Source of the DNA: Cellulomonas soli
Lineage (GTDB): Bacteria; Actinomycetota; Actinomycetes; Actinomycetales; Cellulomonadaceae
NCBI RefSeq assembly: GCF_013409305.1
Contig: NZ_JACBZJ010000001.1
Coordinates: 3,348,001 to 3,412,000 of the forward strand
DNA: 64,000 bases
Direction: 5' to 3'
Shown here: one piece after another, positions 33,598 to 42,571 of the stretch
Numbering within the stretch: the stretch's first letter is position 1
How the letters are laid out: every line of letters starts with the position of its first letter
Translations under genes and position numbers: made by a program
The notes under the pieces: model-generated
What the model saw: the letters and a program-made list of their open reading frames with translations, nothing else
Database searches by the model: none
Told to the model about the DNA's origin: nothing

Positions 33598-36192
33598 CTA
33601 GTCCTCAGCCCGAAGGTACGCGTCCCGAGCAGCCTTCAGCTCCTCCCAGTGCGCTTCGAGTCCCGTGAGGGTGGGTGCGATGTCGAGAGTCGTGAGGGGC
33701 TGGGAGTGGGAGTCGATGTAGCGGCACGCCTCTTCGAAGATGCGGAGGACCGGCTCGATCGCGACGGGGAGCGCTCCGCTCTTGATCTTCCCGAGCTGCG
33801 TCATGTGAACGGCGGGCTGGTGCCGCTGTGTGACGCCCTGGAGCAGCTCGGTCTCCGTGAAGACCTCGCACCAGGAGCGGAGCCAGCCGTACCCGGTACG
33901 GACCAGGGCGGCGCGGGCCTGACCCTCTTCGGCGCGGGCGGCGGCGATGGTCTCATTGATGTTCTTCTTGAGGCCGCCGATGGTGTCCCAGCGCGGGTGG
34001 CTGGATCGGGTGACCCGTCCCTTGCCTTCCTCGTCGTCGATCTGGAAGTACACGCAGCGCTTGGATGCCTCCATGAGGTGCAGGAGCGTCATCGTGAACG
34101 CAATGTCGTGAGTGAAGACGATCACCTGTGCGCTCTGCGCCAGGTTCGCGATCCGCGCGGCGACCTCGTTGATGCGGCGGTGATCCAGGCTTGAGACGGG
34201 GTCATCGAAGATCACGGGTGCTGAGATCCCGGACAGGCGGGCCTCGGCGAGGAAGTCGGCGAGGGCGAGGACCTTCTGCTCGCCCTCGGACAGCACCTTC
34301 GACGGCCGGTGATTCTTGACGAGGACCTTGCGGCGTTTCGCGGTGCCGTCCCGCCCGATGTACTCGACCTTCAGCGACGGAGCCCGCAGGGACGCGCACT
34401 CCTCGGCGAAGTAGATGGCGAAGCTCTGGTTGATGAGCGCGTCACTCGCGGTTTTCGACAGCGCTGTGACGGCGCGGCGCAGCGCCGGTGCCGGTCGCGC
34501 GAGCACCGTGAGCCGGTCAGCCTCTTTGGCGTTCTTCACTTTGGTGTCGATCAGGGCCCACGACCGTCCGAGCTCGGCCGCGGCGGTGAGCTCGACAAGC
34601 TCCCGGCGCTTGGTCTGCAGCGCCTCGGCGCGGTTGGCGTCTTCAGACTCGAGCCGTTCGACGTCGCCCTCGATCTCAGCGAGGCGCGCCGTCAGCACGG
34701 CGTGAGCCGTCGCGACCCGGGCGGTGAGGTTGTGGTCGACAGCGGTGCCGCTTCGGGTGCTCGCCTTGACCGCGTCTAGTGCGGACGCGATGGATGCGAC
34801 CTGCGCGTAGGAGTCCGGCTGCTCGGTCTGCTCGGCCAACTCAGTGACCCACGCGGTCACCTCGGGAGCGTCGATGCTCACGACGGTCCCCGTCGCCGTC
34901 GCGAGTGACTTCCTCGACTCGGCGATGTCGGCGCCGATCTTGTCCGCGAGGTAGTCGGCGTACTTGGCGACGAGCTCCTGGGCCCGGTCGCCGATCGGCT
35001 GACGACAGTACAGACAGCGGTTCTCATCGTGCGCGCCGGCCGTGATGAGGTGCTGCCGATAGGACTCACCGGCCTCGACGAACGTCTTCCACGTGTCGTC
35101 CGGAGTCGCGGGAAGGTCGGCTGCCTCGAACAGCTCCGCGCGGACGAGCGCGTAGTCGATCTCGAGGGCCGCGATGGTGGTCCGCGTGGTGTTGAACGCG
35201 TCAATGTCGAACGCCTCGATCCTCGCCGCGACGGAGCTCGCCTGTGCCAACACCCGGGCGACTCGCTGCTGGGCCCTAATGGTCGTCGACAGGGTGCCCG
35301 CCTCCAGCGCCGCGACGGCTTTCTGCAGGACCGCGACCCGCCCGTCAACGTCGCCCGAGGCATCAGCCAGCGCCCGCAGCGTGTCGAGGTCGCTGGACGC
35401 ACCGAGCGTCTCCACGAGCGGGTATGCGGTCGCGTCGCGCGGAATCCGGGACAGCAGCGCCGATGCGCCGGTCGCGAGGGCTGCGAGCTCCGTGGCGATC
35501 CGCGCCTCGATGACCTGGATGGCGGCGTTCACGTGGTTGAACAGCGCCAGGCTCGCGGGCACGTAGACGTACTCGAGGTCGGCGTCGACGTGAGCGTTGA
35601 CCGACGGACTGTCGAAGATCGACATGCGGGTAAACGGCGCCACACCGCCCGTCTCTCCGGACCAACGAAACGTGTGCCCAGTCTCGCCGAGGTCGTAGGC
35701 GATCAGGGCGCTCTGTGCCGTTGTGTTCGCCTGGGAGACGTCGCCGAGGATCTGGTCCGCGTTCCGACTGCCGGCGAGGGTCTTGAAGAGCCGGGAGTAC
35801 CCCGTCTTCCCTGTGCCGTTCTCACCGTAGAGGAGCGTGAGGCCCGCGTGCGGAGTGATGACGGCACCGGAGACGAGCGCGTTGACACCCGTGACCTCAG
35901 ACAGCGACGTGATGCGCAAGACCTCATCCGACTCCGCCGGCGACGCCGCGACCGCCAGGAGCGGCTCCTTCGGGAGCGTGCGGCTGTCAAGGGCCTTCTC
36001 CTGACGGAACAGGGCGTAGACCTCGTCGACGTCGGAGTCCACCAGAGCCCGCCCGGCGCTGAGGACCCGGCGCACGATCGCGCGGACCCACTCATCGTTA
36101 TCGTTCGCCCAGGTGCTCAAGAGGACGCGCGCATCCGCGGCGCTGCTGGTGGAGGACTCGCTGTCGCCCACGTGCTGCCCCCTTTGTGACAT
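33598..36192 (-). CDS. AAA_13 (RloC/PrrC-like) ATPase with zinc hook
   Basis: An 864-residue SMC-like protein. Walker A is LLYGENGTGKTGYSRLFKTL. A long coiled-coil region follows, with CLYC near residue 391 that could act as a RloC-type zinc hook. Then come the ABC signature KVLSEGEQKVLALADFLAEA and Walker B PVIFDDPVSSLDH. The C-terminal 130 residues include LRSWCEVFTE, an R-x3-E followed by histidines, reminiscent of the anticodon nuclease part of PrrC/RloC; the spacing is not verified. It is likely an antiphage protein. A GTG at 36171 has AAAGGGGG ideally placed and may be the true start instead of the ATG at 36192. Confidence 0.8.
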   Translation of the reverse strand: MSQRGQHVGDSESSTSSAADARVLLSTWANDNDEWVRAIVRRVLSAGRALVDSDVDEVYALFRQEKALDSRTLPKEPLLAVAASPAESDEVLRITSLSEVTGVNALVSGAVITPHAGLTLLYGENGTGKTGYSRLFKTLAGSRNADQILGDVSQANTTAQSALIAYDLGETGHTFRWSGETGGVAPFTRMSIFDSPSVNAHVDADLEYVYVPASLALFNHVNAAIQVIEARIATELAALATGASALLSRIPRDATAYPLVETLGASSDLDTLRALADASGDVDGRVAVLQKAVAALEAGTLSTTIRAQQRVARVLAQASSVAARIEAFDIDAFNTTRTTIAALEIDYALVRAELFEAADLPATPDDTWKTFVEAGESYRQHLITAGAHDENRCLYCRQPIGDRAQELVAKYADYLADKIGADIAESRKSLATATGTVVSIDAPEVTAWVTELAEQTEQPDSYAQVASIASALDAVKASTRSGTAVDHNLTARVATAHAVLTARLAEIEGDVERLESEDANRAEALQTKRRELVELTAAAELGRSWALIDTKVKNAKEADRLTVLARPAPALRRAVTALSKTASDALINQSFAIYFAEECASLRAPSLKVEYIGRDGTAKRRKVLVKNHRPSKVLSEGEQKVLALADFLAEARLSGISAPVIFDDPVSSLDHRRINEVAARIANLAQSAQVIVFTHDIAFTMTLLHLMEASKRCVYFQIDDEEGKGRVTRSSHPRWDTIGGLKKNINETIAAARAEEGQARAALVRTGYGWLRSWCEVFTETELLQGVTQRHQPAVHMTQLGKIKSGALPVAIEPVLRIFEEACRYIDSHSQPLTTLDIAPTLTGLEAHWEELKAARDAYLRAED

Positions 36193-36579
36193 CGCGTAGA
36201 TGCGTGCCAGATCCTAGAGACACCTTTCACCCGGCCGACACTGCCGCCAAGGATTTTCGTCCTTCCGGAGTAGTGATGCGATCCGTGTCGCGGACGTCCG
36301 AGACCGTCCTCTGGCTCGTGCAGGCACTGCCTAGATCGAACGGTCGATCAGGTCGAGACGCGCCCCGCGCGGACATGTTCCCGAGGTCGTACCAGGCCAG
36401 ACTGGATGACGGCCGACGCCAGCGCGGCATCGATCAACCGGTTGCACGGCCCGTTTGGGCGTCTGTTGCTGGCCACCGGATCGCCGCCGCGACGGCGCCG
36501 ACCACCACGGTGACATCGAAGGACGATCGTGTGATGAGCAGTGTCCATGTGCACGGACGCCTTGCGCGGCGGTCGCGGG
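36193..36579. other. gene-free gap between defence ATPase and secreted nuclease
   Basis: No convincing gene is seen on either strand. The part next to the ATPase start must contain its promoter. The rest is GC-rich with short frames only and no strong hairpin. Confidence 0.35.
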
Positions 36580-37932
36580 TCAGGGCGCACCGGGAAGTGA
36601 CTCGCAGGGGATGCCGTCGTTGTCGGCATCGAGTCCCGCGACGTCGCCGTAGGCGGGCAGGTAGGTCTGGAACCAGGCGTTGGCGTCGGCCCAGGTAGCG
36701 AAGTCGCCGCAGTTCTTGGAGTCGCCCGGGTTGCCGACGGGTGCGGGTGCGGCGGGTGCAGCCGGTGCCGGCTCAGCTGCGGGCTCGGGCTCGGTGGCTG
36801 GTGCGGCGGCCGCGGGAGGGTTGGCTGACGACCCGCGTGCCGAGCTGGTGTCCTCGCTGACGGGGGCTGGCGGGGGTTGGACGGCGGTCGGAAGTGCGGA
36901 TCCTTCGGGCAGCGGCTGGTCGGGGCAGCCGGCCAGGACGGAGGCCATGGTGTCCTTCTCGGCCTGGGTGACCGTCAGGCCGTAGGTGTACTTCACGCCG
37001 ATCTGGATGGCGACGTACTGGCAGTCGAACGTCGTGTTAGGGGGCAGCCAGCGGGCGGCGTTGTCGTTGGACTTGGCCCTGTTGAGGCCGGAGTCGACGG
37101 CGAGCGTGTTCATCGGGTCGTTGCCGAACTGGTGCTGGGTGTCGGCGTCCCAGGCCCAGGCGCCGGAGATCCAGGCGTCTCCGAGGCTGACGACGTGGTC
37201 GATGTCCAGGGTGGAGGCGGCCGAGGTGAACGCTGTCGTCTTGCCCGAGTAGGGGTCGGGATTCAGGGTGCCGGTGGCGACCTTGCAGTTCCCGGACGTG
37301 TAGGTGACGTCGGTGAGGTCGCGGGCGAGGACGTCGTTGCGGACGTCGCACCCGTTGTGGTCGGTGTCGTACGCGCGGTACCCGAAGGCGTCGCGGTCGT
37401 AGCTGGCCGCGTGGGTCGGGATGTCGACGGTGAGCTCGGCGAGGGCGACGAGCGCGCTCTGCCCGATCGCGGCCTGGAGGGCTGCGGTGCCCGCGGTGGT
37501 GTCGAGGCCGGTGCTGGTGTCCGCGGCGGCGAGGTTGACCTCGTCGTCCTCGACGTCCTCGGTCGGCGTGGGCGTGGGCGTGGGTGTGGCGGTGGACTTC
37601 GCCGTCGTCCGGGTGGTGGAGGTGGAGGCGGCGGGTGCGTTCGGGGTGTCAGAGCTGGGGGGCAGCAGGCTGCCCCCGGTGAGCGTAACGACGAAGGCCA
37701 GGCCCGTCAGGGCAGCGCCCCACCGGCGCCCTCGCAGCCTCAGACCAGGCAGAGGCTTCCCGGTCAGCAGGTGCCACAGGCCGCCGAGCAGCAGCCCGAT
37801 GCCGAGCATGACCAGCGCGCCACCCAAGCCGCCGACCAGGCCGAAGAGGAACAGCAACGTGTTGCCGGCGAGCGGGATCGCGTTTGCAGGGCGCTGCCAC
37901 CACGGTCGCTGGGCGGGAGGGCTCATGCTCAC
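36580..37932 (-). CDS. membrane-anchored HNH nuclease with Excalibur domain
   Basis: The N-terminus has two membrane helices (TLLFLFGLVGGLGGALVMLG and the one around WGAALTGLAFVVTLTGG), followed by a Thr/Pro linker. The HNH (DUF1524/GmrSD-C-like) domain reads TLDIDHVVSLGDAW, then FGNDPMNTLAVDSGLNRAKS. Paired Cys residues suggest an exported, disulphide-stabilised enzyme. After another Ala/Pro linker comes an Excalibur calcium-binding motif, NCGDFATWADANAWF ending in LDADNDGIPCE. It should degrade nucleic acid outside the cell. GTG 37932 and ATG 37926 are both possible starts. Confidence 0.85.
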   Translation of the reverse strand: MSMSPPAQRPWWQRPANAIPLAGNTLLFLFGLVGGLGGALVMLGIGLLLGGLWHLLTGKPLPGLRLRGRRWGAALTGLAFVVTLTGGSLLPPSSDTPNAPAASTSTTRTTAKSTATPTPTPTPTEDVEDDEVNLAAADTSTGLDTTAGTAALQAAIGQSALVALAELTVDIPTHAASYDRDAFGYRAYDTDHNGCDVRNDVLARDLTDVTYTSGNCKVATGTLNPDPYSGKTTAFTSAASTLDIDHVVSLGDAWISGAWAWDADTQHQFGNDPMNTLAVDSGLNRAKSNDNAARWLPPNTTFDCQYVAIQIGVKYTYGLTVTQAEKDTMASVLAGCPDQPLPEGSALPTAVQPPPAPVSEDTSSARGSSANPPAAAAPATEPEPAAEPAPAAPAAPAPVGNPGDSKNCGDFATWADANAWFQTYLPAYGDVAGLDADNDGIPCESLPGAP

Positions 37933-38071
37933 AGGAAGACCCTAGGTTGACCTTCAGCCGGGCCCGCGCCCATTTCGCACATCTTCACCCGAAGCCCCGC
38001 CGGCAGTCCGGTGACAGAACGTCCGGTATCGGCAACTTGCGCTGCCCCGGCTAGGTGAGGCGGCTGGCCCT

Positions 38072-41071
38072 CTAGCGGGGGGCGTCGGCCTCCAGCTCAA
38101 GTGCTTGCGTCGCGAATCGCTCGCGGAGGTCGGCCGCCCGATCGGCTCCTTGGCCCGACTCGGCAGCAGCGAGGGCCAGGCACTGGAGGTCCTCGGAGTA
38201 AGGGTTGACCGCAAGTGCATGGAGCGCCGAGCCGAGTGCGTCGCGGGCGCGATTCGCTTCGAGCTGGTGTCGGGCGAGGAGGGTCGCCGCGTCGGTGATG
38301 GTCTCGGTCATTCGCTGGATGTCGTAGTCGGCCCAGGCGTACGCACTTCCGCTGATTCCGCGGAACGGGCGGTCGCGCACGTAGGAGAGCGCTTCGGTGA
38401 GCGTCTCGATGGGTGCGTAGCAGTCGTCCCGCACCCCGTCGGCCACCCGGCACTGGAACCTGTCCCAGTCGTTCGTGACCGCGTCGCCGAGCCTGTAGAG
38501 CCCGTCGCTGCTGGCCAATGGGAGTACGTGCTCGCCGACGTGGCGTCGGGTCCGGTACATCAGCGCGTTGCGGGTTCCCGGCCGGATCCGCACGCCGTTG
38601 TAGAGGACTTCGTCGAGGTCAGCGCCAGTGGTCGGTCCGTGCAGAGCGAGGTAGACGAGCAGCTCGGTCATGCGCGGGGTGAGCGGTCCGTGGCCTTCGG
38701 GCAGTCCGACGATCTCGATCGGGCCGAGCACGCGGATGGTCACCGTCGCTTCCGGCGCTGGGGGCTCCGGAGGCGCGGGGAGTGCGTCGCGCATGGTGCG
38801 CAGTTCGTCGTCGAGGGGCGGGAGGGTTGTCGGTGGCCCGTTGGTCGGCGTGGGTGGGACGGCGACCTCAAGGGTGTGGCGCAGTGCTGCCAGTTGGTCG
38901 GGGTTGAGTCGTTGGGGTTGCAGGGTGATGCCGAGCGGCTCGAGGCGGGCGTCGCCCTGTGGGTTCGTGGTGAGCGTCCATGCCGTGGCGTCGGCGGTCG
39001 GTTGTCGGGTCAGGAGTGTGGCGCCGCACCATGGCTGGCAGGAGTGGCCGGTGTTGGTGCGTTCGACGAAGGCCACGGGGAGCCAGGTGTCGATGGCCTG
39101 CCGGTCGCCGCGCGCCTGGAGGGTGTCGTCCAGCCCCTGCGCTGCCAGGGCGTCGGCGATCGCCTGGACCGTGTTTGCTCGTTCGTCGGACTCGTGGATG
39201 GTGCGCAGGCGTTGCGCTTCGAACGCGCCGATCAGGCCGGTGAGCTCGTCGTCGGGTGGGATGCACACGCATAGGCGTCCTGCGAGGTCGGACGTGGCGG
39301 CCTCGAGCACGAGGGCGCGCAGGACCTCGTCCGCGGCTGTGTCGTCGCCGAGGATCGCGAGGGTGCCGGCGGCCTCGAGGTTCACAAGGAAAGTCGCGCC
39401 GTCGGTGTGCCCGAGGGTCACCAGCAGGGGGTAGGGCACGCATCGATCCGGGTCGTCGATCTCCGTCTCGGCGGCAACGTCTGCGGTCGAGGCCGTCCAG
39501 GTGCGTGGGTCGTTCGCGATGAACGGTGCGAGGGCGTCGGGGTCGTCCTCGACGAGCAGCAGGGTCAGGGTCGTTTCGTCGAGCAGTAGTGCGCCGACGC
39601 GGGGGAGTTCTCGGCCGGCGTCGTAGCAGCGGCAGCCCAGGTTGGTCAGGGTGGTGCTGATGGCGTCGATGCTCACGGGTGTGGGTGCCGAGCGGAGCGT
39701 GGACTCGGCGCGAGCGGCTGGCGTCGCGCGCTCGGGTAGGGGGATGTGCTCGCCGAGTCGGCGCGCCCGCTGCTGGAGGCGTCGTCGCCGCGTCAGCTCT
39801 CCGACGAGTCCTGCGGCGGCCAGCGCAGTCAGACCCACAAACCACGCTCGTTGCGTGCTCGCGTCGCTCCCTTCGGTCTCGTCGCCATCCTCGATCGTCG
39901 GTGAGGCGTCGGAGTCCCGGGTCGAGGACTCGGCCGCCGGGGACGACACCTCGCCCTCGGGCGCCGGCTGACCTTGTTGAACTGGTTCGTCGACGTTGCC
40001 GGGTGGCTCCGGGGCGCGTGAGGCGCCCTGCTCGGGCGCCGGCTCGGCGGTCGTGCTCGTTGCGGCGGGTGGCATCGGCCCGGGGGCTTCGGGTGCCGGT
40101 GCAGGGGGGTGGGGGAGCAGCAGGATCCACCCGGGCTGCAGATGGTCGGCGTCAGTAAGTGCCTGCCCGTCGGGTTGGGTGCGGCCGCGGTTCAGATCGA
40201 CGATCTCCGTGTAGCGGGTGCCGTCGCCGAGGTGGGTGGTGGCGATGTCCCAGAGGGTGTCGCCGGGCAGGACGGTGACGATCGCCTGCGCGACAGGCGC
40301 GGCGGATGCGGCGATCGCCGCCGGGCTCCCGGCAGGCACGCCGATCGCGTCGACGGGAAGGCGCAGCGTCCAGCCGGGCAGAATCCAGTCCGCGTTGGTG
40401 AGGGAGCGCCCGTCGGGTTGAGTGCGCCCGCTGTTGAGGTCGCGGATCTCGGTGTATCGGGGGCCGGAGCCGAGGTGGCGTTCGGCGATGCCCCACAGCG
40501 TGTCGCCGCGCTGCACGGTGACGACCGGGAGGGCCGGCTCGTCGCGGGCGACCGCGGCCGCCGGCGCTGTCGTCGCTTCGAGATGTACTGGTGTGATGGG
40601 TGCCGCGTCGGAGTGCGGGTGCCGCGCCTGGTCGAGAACTTGTGGCGTGGTGGCCTGTGCGGGTGCCGCGCGGGCGATGGTTCCCGATGACAGAGCCAGC
40701 AGGATGCCCGCAGTCGCGAGGAGTCGCGAGGCAGAGTTCTGCACGCCGCCGAGCAGCGGCAGCCGCGGTGCGCGCGTGCGGCGCGCGCTCGCGATCACCT
40801 CGAGGAGGACGCTCGCGCTGAACACGACCCATGCGATCCACGCGATGAGCGCGAGGACGCCGAGCAGCAAAGTCCCGTCATCCGGACCCGTCAGGAGCCC
40901 ACGGATCTGCCCCGGGGTGGGGATCGCGTCGGGCAGGTAGAGCGGGGCGAGGGCGAGCAGCGCGACCGGCACGCCGACGACGAACACGAGGAGCGTGAGC
41001 GCGGCCCCGAGCCCCCAGGCAAGGTCTCGCAGGCGCCTGGTGCTGGGTTGGGTGGGCAGGGTGGCGGTCAT
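38072..41071 (-). CDS. membrane LysM-BTAD regulatory protein
   Basis: A 999-residue protein. Three N-terminal membrane helices are followed by two LysM domains (VTVQRGDTLWGIAERHLGSG; VTVLPGDTLWDIATTHLGDG) with conserved linkers (RDLNSGRTQPDG). A Pro-rich segment, another membrane helix (WFVGLTALAAAGLVGEL) and a large domain follow. The C-terminus has VTIRVLGPIEIVG, a winged helix-like segment, and a BTAD tetratricopeptide part (DALGSALHALAVNPYSEDLQ). BTAD is normally found in SARP activators. Here it is joined to wall-binding domains, as seen beside Tad pilus genes in Actinobacteria. It could report pilus or wall state to transcription. It overlaps the pseudopilin gene by four bases. Confidence 0.85.
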   Translation of the reverse strand: MTATLPTQPSTRRLRDLAWGLGAALTLLVFVVGVPVALLALAPLYLPDAIPTPGQIRGLLTGPDDGTLLLGVLALIAWIAWVVFSASVLLEVIASARRTRAPRLPLLGGVQNSASRLLATAGILLALSSGTIARAAPAQATTPQVLDQARHPHSDAAPITPVHLEATTAPAAAVARDEPALPVVTVQRGDTLWGIAERHLGSGPRYTEIRDLNSGRTQPDGRSLTNADWILPGWTLRLPVDAIGVPAGSPAAIAASAAPVAQAIVTVLPGDTLWDIATTHLGDGTRYTEIVDLNRGRTQPDGQALTDADHLQPGWILLLPHPPAPAPEAPGPMPPAATSTTAEPAPEQGASRAPEPPGNVDEPVQQGQPAPEGEVSSPAAESSTRDSDASPTIEDGDETEGSDASTQRAWFVGLTALAAAGLVGELTRRRRLQQRARRLGEHIPLPERATPAARAESTLRSAPTPVSIDAISTTLTNLGCRCYDAGRELPRVGALLLDETTLTLLLVEDDPDALAPFIANDPRTWTASTADVAAETEIDDPDRCVPYPLLVTLGHTDGATFLVNLEAAGTLAILGDDTAADEVLRALVLEAATSDLAGRLCVCIPPDDELTGLIGAFEAQRLRTIHESDERANTVQAIADALAAQGLDDTLQARGDRQAIDTWLPVAFVERTNTGHSCQPWCGATLLTRQPTADATAWTLTTNPQGDARLEPLGITLQPQRLNPDQLAALRHTLEVAVPPTPTNGPPTTLPPLDDELRTMRDALPAPPEPPAPEATVTIRVLGPIEIVGLPEGHGPLTPRMTELLVYLALHGPTTGADLDEVLYNGVRIRPGTRNALMYRTRRHVGEHVLPLASSDGLYRLGDAVTNDWDRFQCRVADGVRDDCYAPIETLTEALSYVRDRPFRGISGSAYAWADYDIQRMTETITDAATLLARHQLEANRARDALGSALHALAVNPYSEDLQCLALAAAESGQGADRAADLRERFATQALELEADAPR

Positions 41072-41517
41072 GGTCCACCTCCGGTGATGCCGTCAACGAG
41101 TGCAGCTTGGGCGCTGCCGGTCACGGTGACCCGGTCGATGCCGATCAGCCCGAGGAACGCGGTGGGTGCGGCGTCTTGGACGGTGACGAGCAGCCGGGTG
41201 CGGTCCTCGCTGATCGTGACGGTGCCGGTCGCGCCGGCGGTGTCGAGGTACGCCTGCGCGGCGCGAGTCGCCACGGCGCGGTCGACGCGGTCGTGGGTGC
41301 CGGCGACGGCTGCGGCCAGGTCGAGTGCTTGGCCGCCGGCGCGGGCGGCTTCGGCCGCGGTGGCGTCGGCACGTTGGGTGGCGCGCAGCTTGGCGCCGCC
41401 GTCGGCGACCAGGCCGACGAGCAGGAGCAGGCCCAGGGTGCTGATGGCCACGAAGACCGTGACAGACCCGGCCTCGGCGTCAGTGGCCCGTTGCAGGCGT
41501 GCTCGCAGCCAGTTCAT
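41068..41517 (-). CDS. TadG/TadE-like minor pilin
   Basis: A 149-residue protein with a short basic N-terminus and one membrane helix (AGSVTVFVAISTLGLLLLVG), followed by DGGAKLRATQRADATAAEAA, the signature of TadE/TadG-like pseudopilins. The extracellular part is small and beta-rich. It overlaps its neighbours by four bases on both sides, so it belongs to one long transcript with tadABC. Confidence 0.8.
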   Translation of the reverse strand: MNWLRARLQRATDAEAGSVTVFVAISTLGLLLLVGLVADGGAKLRATQRADATAAEAARAGGQALDLAAAVAGTHDRVDRAVATRAAQAYLDTAGATGTVTISEDRTRLLVTVQDAAPTAFLGLIGIDRVTVTGSAQAALVDGITGGGP

Positions 41518-41936
41518 CGGGATCGGTACCTGTCCAGCGGCGACCGGGCGGTGGCGGTCATGGTGCGGGTTCCGGGGAGCCCGGGGACGGCCAGGTCGGC
41601 GATGCTCACCGTGCAGGTGACTGTCACCGCCACCGAGGCGTCGGTGCCCACGGGGGTGGCGAACCCTGCGGTGTCGGTGGTGACGTTCGTCGCGACGCAG
41701 CGGCTGTCGGCGAGCTCACGGGTGGCCGCGGTGGTGGCTGCGGTGCGGGCGGCGTCGACGGTGCGGGCCAGCGAGGCGGCGCGCGCGGCCGACCGGGCGG
41801 CCTGCTCAACGGCGGAAGTGGCGACCTGGATGCGGCCGGCGAACACCAGCAGACCGAGCAGCAGGATCAGTGCGGGGGCGAGGATCGCCAGCTCGAGCGT
41901 GGCCGATCCGCGGTCGTCCCGTCGGCGGCGGCTCAT
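41514..41936 (-). CDS. TadE-family pseudopilin
   Basis: The ATG at 41936 overlaps the upstream stop in ATGA. The sequence RDDRGSATLELAILAPALIL, then LLLGLLVFAGRIQVATSAVE, is the TadE signature (basic lead, G-S-A-x-x-E cleavage site, membrane helix). The 140-residue product has two Cys residues in the exported part. It would be processed by a prepilin peptidase, which is not visible in this window. Confidence 0.85.
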   Translation of the reverse strand: MSRRRRDDRGSATLELAILAPALILLLGLLVFAGRIQVATSAVEQAARSAARAASLARTVDAARTAATTAATRELADSRCVATNVTTDTAGFATPVGTDASVAVTVTCTVSIADLAVPGLPGTRTMTATARSPLDRYRSR

Positions 41937-42349
41937 GGTTGGGCCTGCGTAAAGCGCTCGATCGGCCCGGCCGCCGACTGACGCACCGTCGCGCCGCCGA
42001 CCCCGGGGATCACGGACAGGGCGCGCCCGGAGACGACGATCTCGACCTGCCCAGCGCCGGGTGTGGTGAGGATGGCGGTCGCGCTCAGGAGGGTGCCGCC
42101 GCCGTGCTGGTCCACGAACCCCAAGGCCACGCCGGGCCCGTCGCTTCTTGGGGCGTTGTACGTGCGCGCGGCGGCGACGCCTTCTTGGGCGGCGGCCAGG
42201 GCGATGGAGCGGGCGTGGAACCACAGCCCGTACTGCACGAGCGCGGTCACCAGGAGCAGCAGTGCGGGGAACAGGATGGCCAGCTCGACCGTGGCCGACC
42301 CCCGCTCGCCGCGCAGGCGGGCGCGGTGCGGGGTGGTCGCGGTGGGCAT
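41933..42349 (-). CDS. second TadE-family pseudopilin
   Basis: A 138-residue protein with RGERGSATVELAILFPALLL, the TadE cleavage and membrane signature. An exported domain follows with AAQEGVAAARTYNAP and GQVEIVVSGRALSVIPG. It stands immediately after the Flp-like pilin gene and overlaps the next pseudopilin. As a minor pilin it probably sits at the base or tip of the fibre. Confidence 0.85.
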   Translation of the reverse strand: MPTATTPHRARLRGERGSATVELAILFPALLLLVTALVQYGLWFHARSIALAAAQEGVAAARTYNAPRSDGPGVALGFVDQHGGGTLLSATAILTTPGAGQVEIVVSGRALSVIPGVGGATVRQSAAGPIERFTQAQP

Positions 42350-42351
42350 GG

Positions 42352-42558
42352 TCAGTTGATCTGGTCGACGCGTCGCTGGACGGCTGCGGTGAGGGCCACG
42401 ACGAGGACCCCTGCGACTGCGATCAGGCCCAGGATGATGATGACGAGCTCCAGGGTCGAGGCCCCGGTCTCGTGGTGGACCTGGTCGCGGTCGCGGACGC
42501 GGTGTCGTGCGGTGGTGAGCAGCGCGTCGAGGTAGGCCAGGGCGATGAGGGTGGGCAT
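42352..42558 (-). CDS. Flp-type major pilin candidate
   Basis: A 68-residue protein starting at ATG 42558. The N-terminal lead of about 32 polar residues ends in ETGASTLELVIIILGLIAVA, a Flp/TadE-like processing site with Glu at position +5, followed by a hydrophobic helix and a short polar tail (VQRRVDQIN). The small size and position before the two TadE genes fit the major pilin subunit. Confidence 0.75.
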   Translation of the reverse strand: MPTLIALAYLDALLTTARHRVRDRDQVHHETGASTLELVIIILGLIAVAGVLVVALTAAVQRRVDQIN

Positions 42559-42571
42559 GGGTGTTCTCCCG

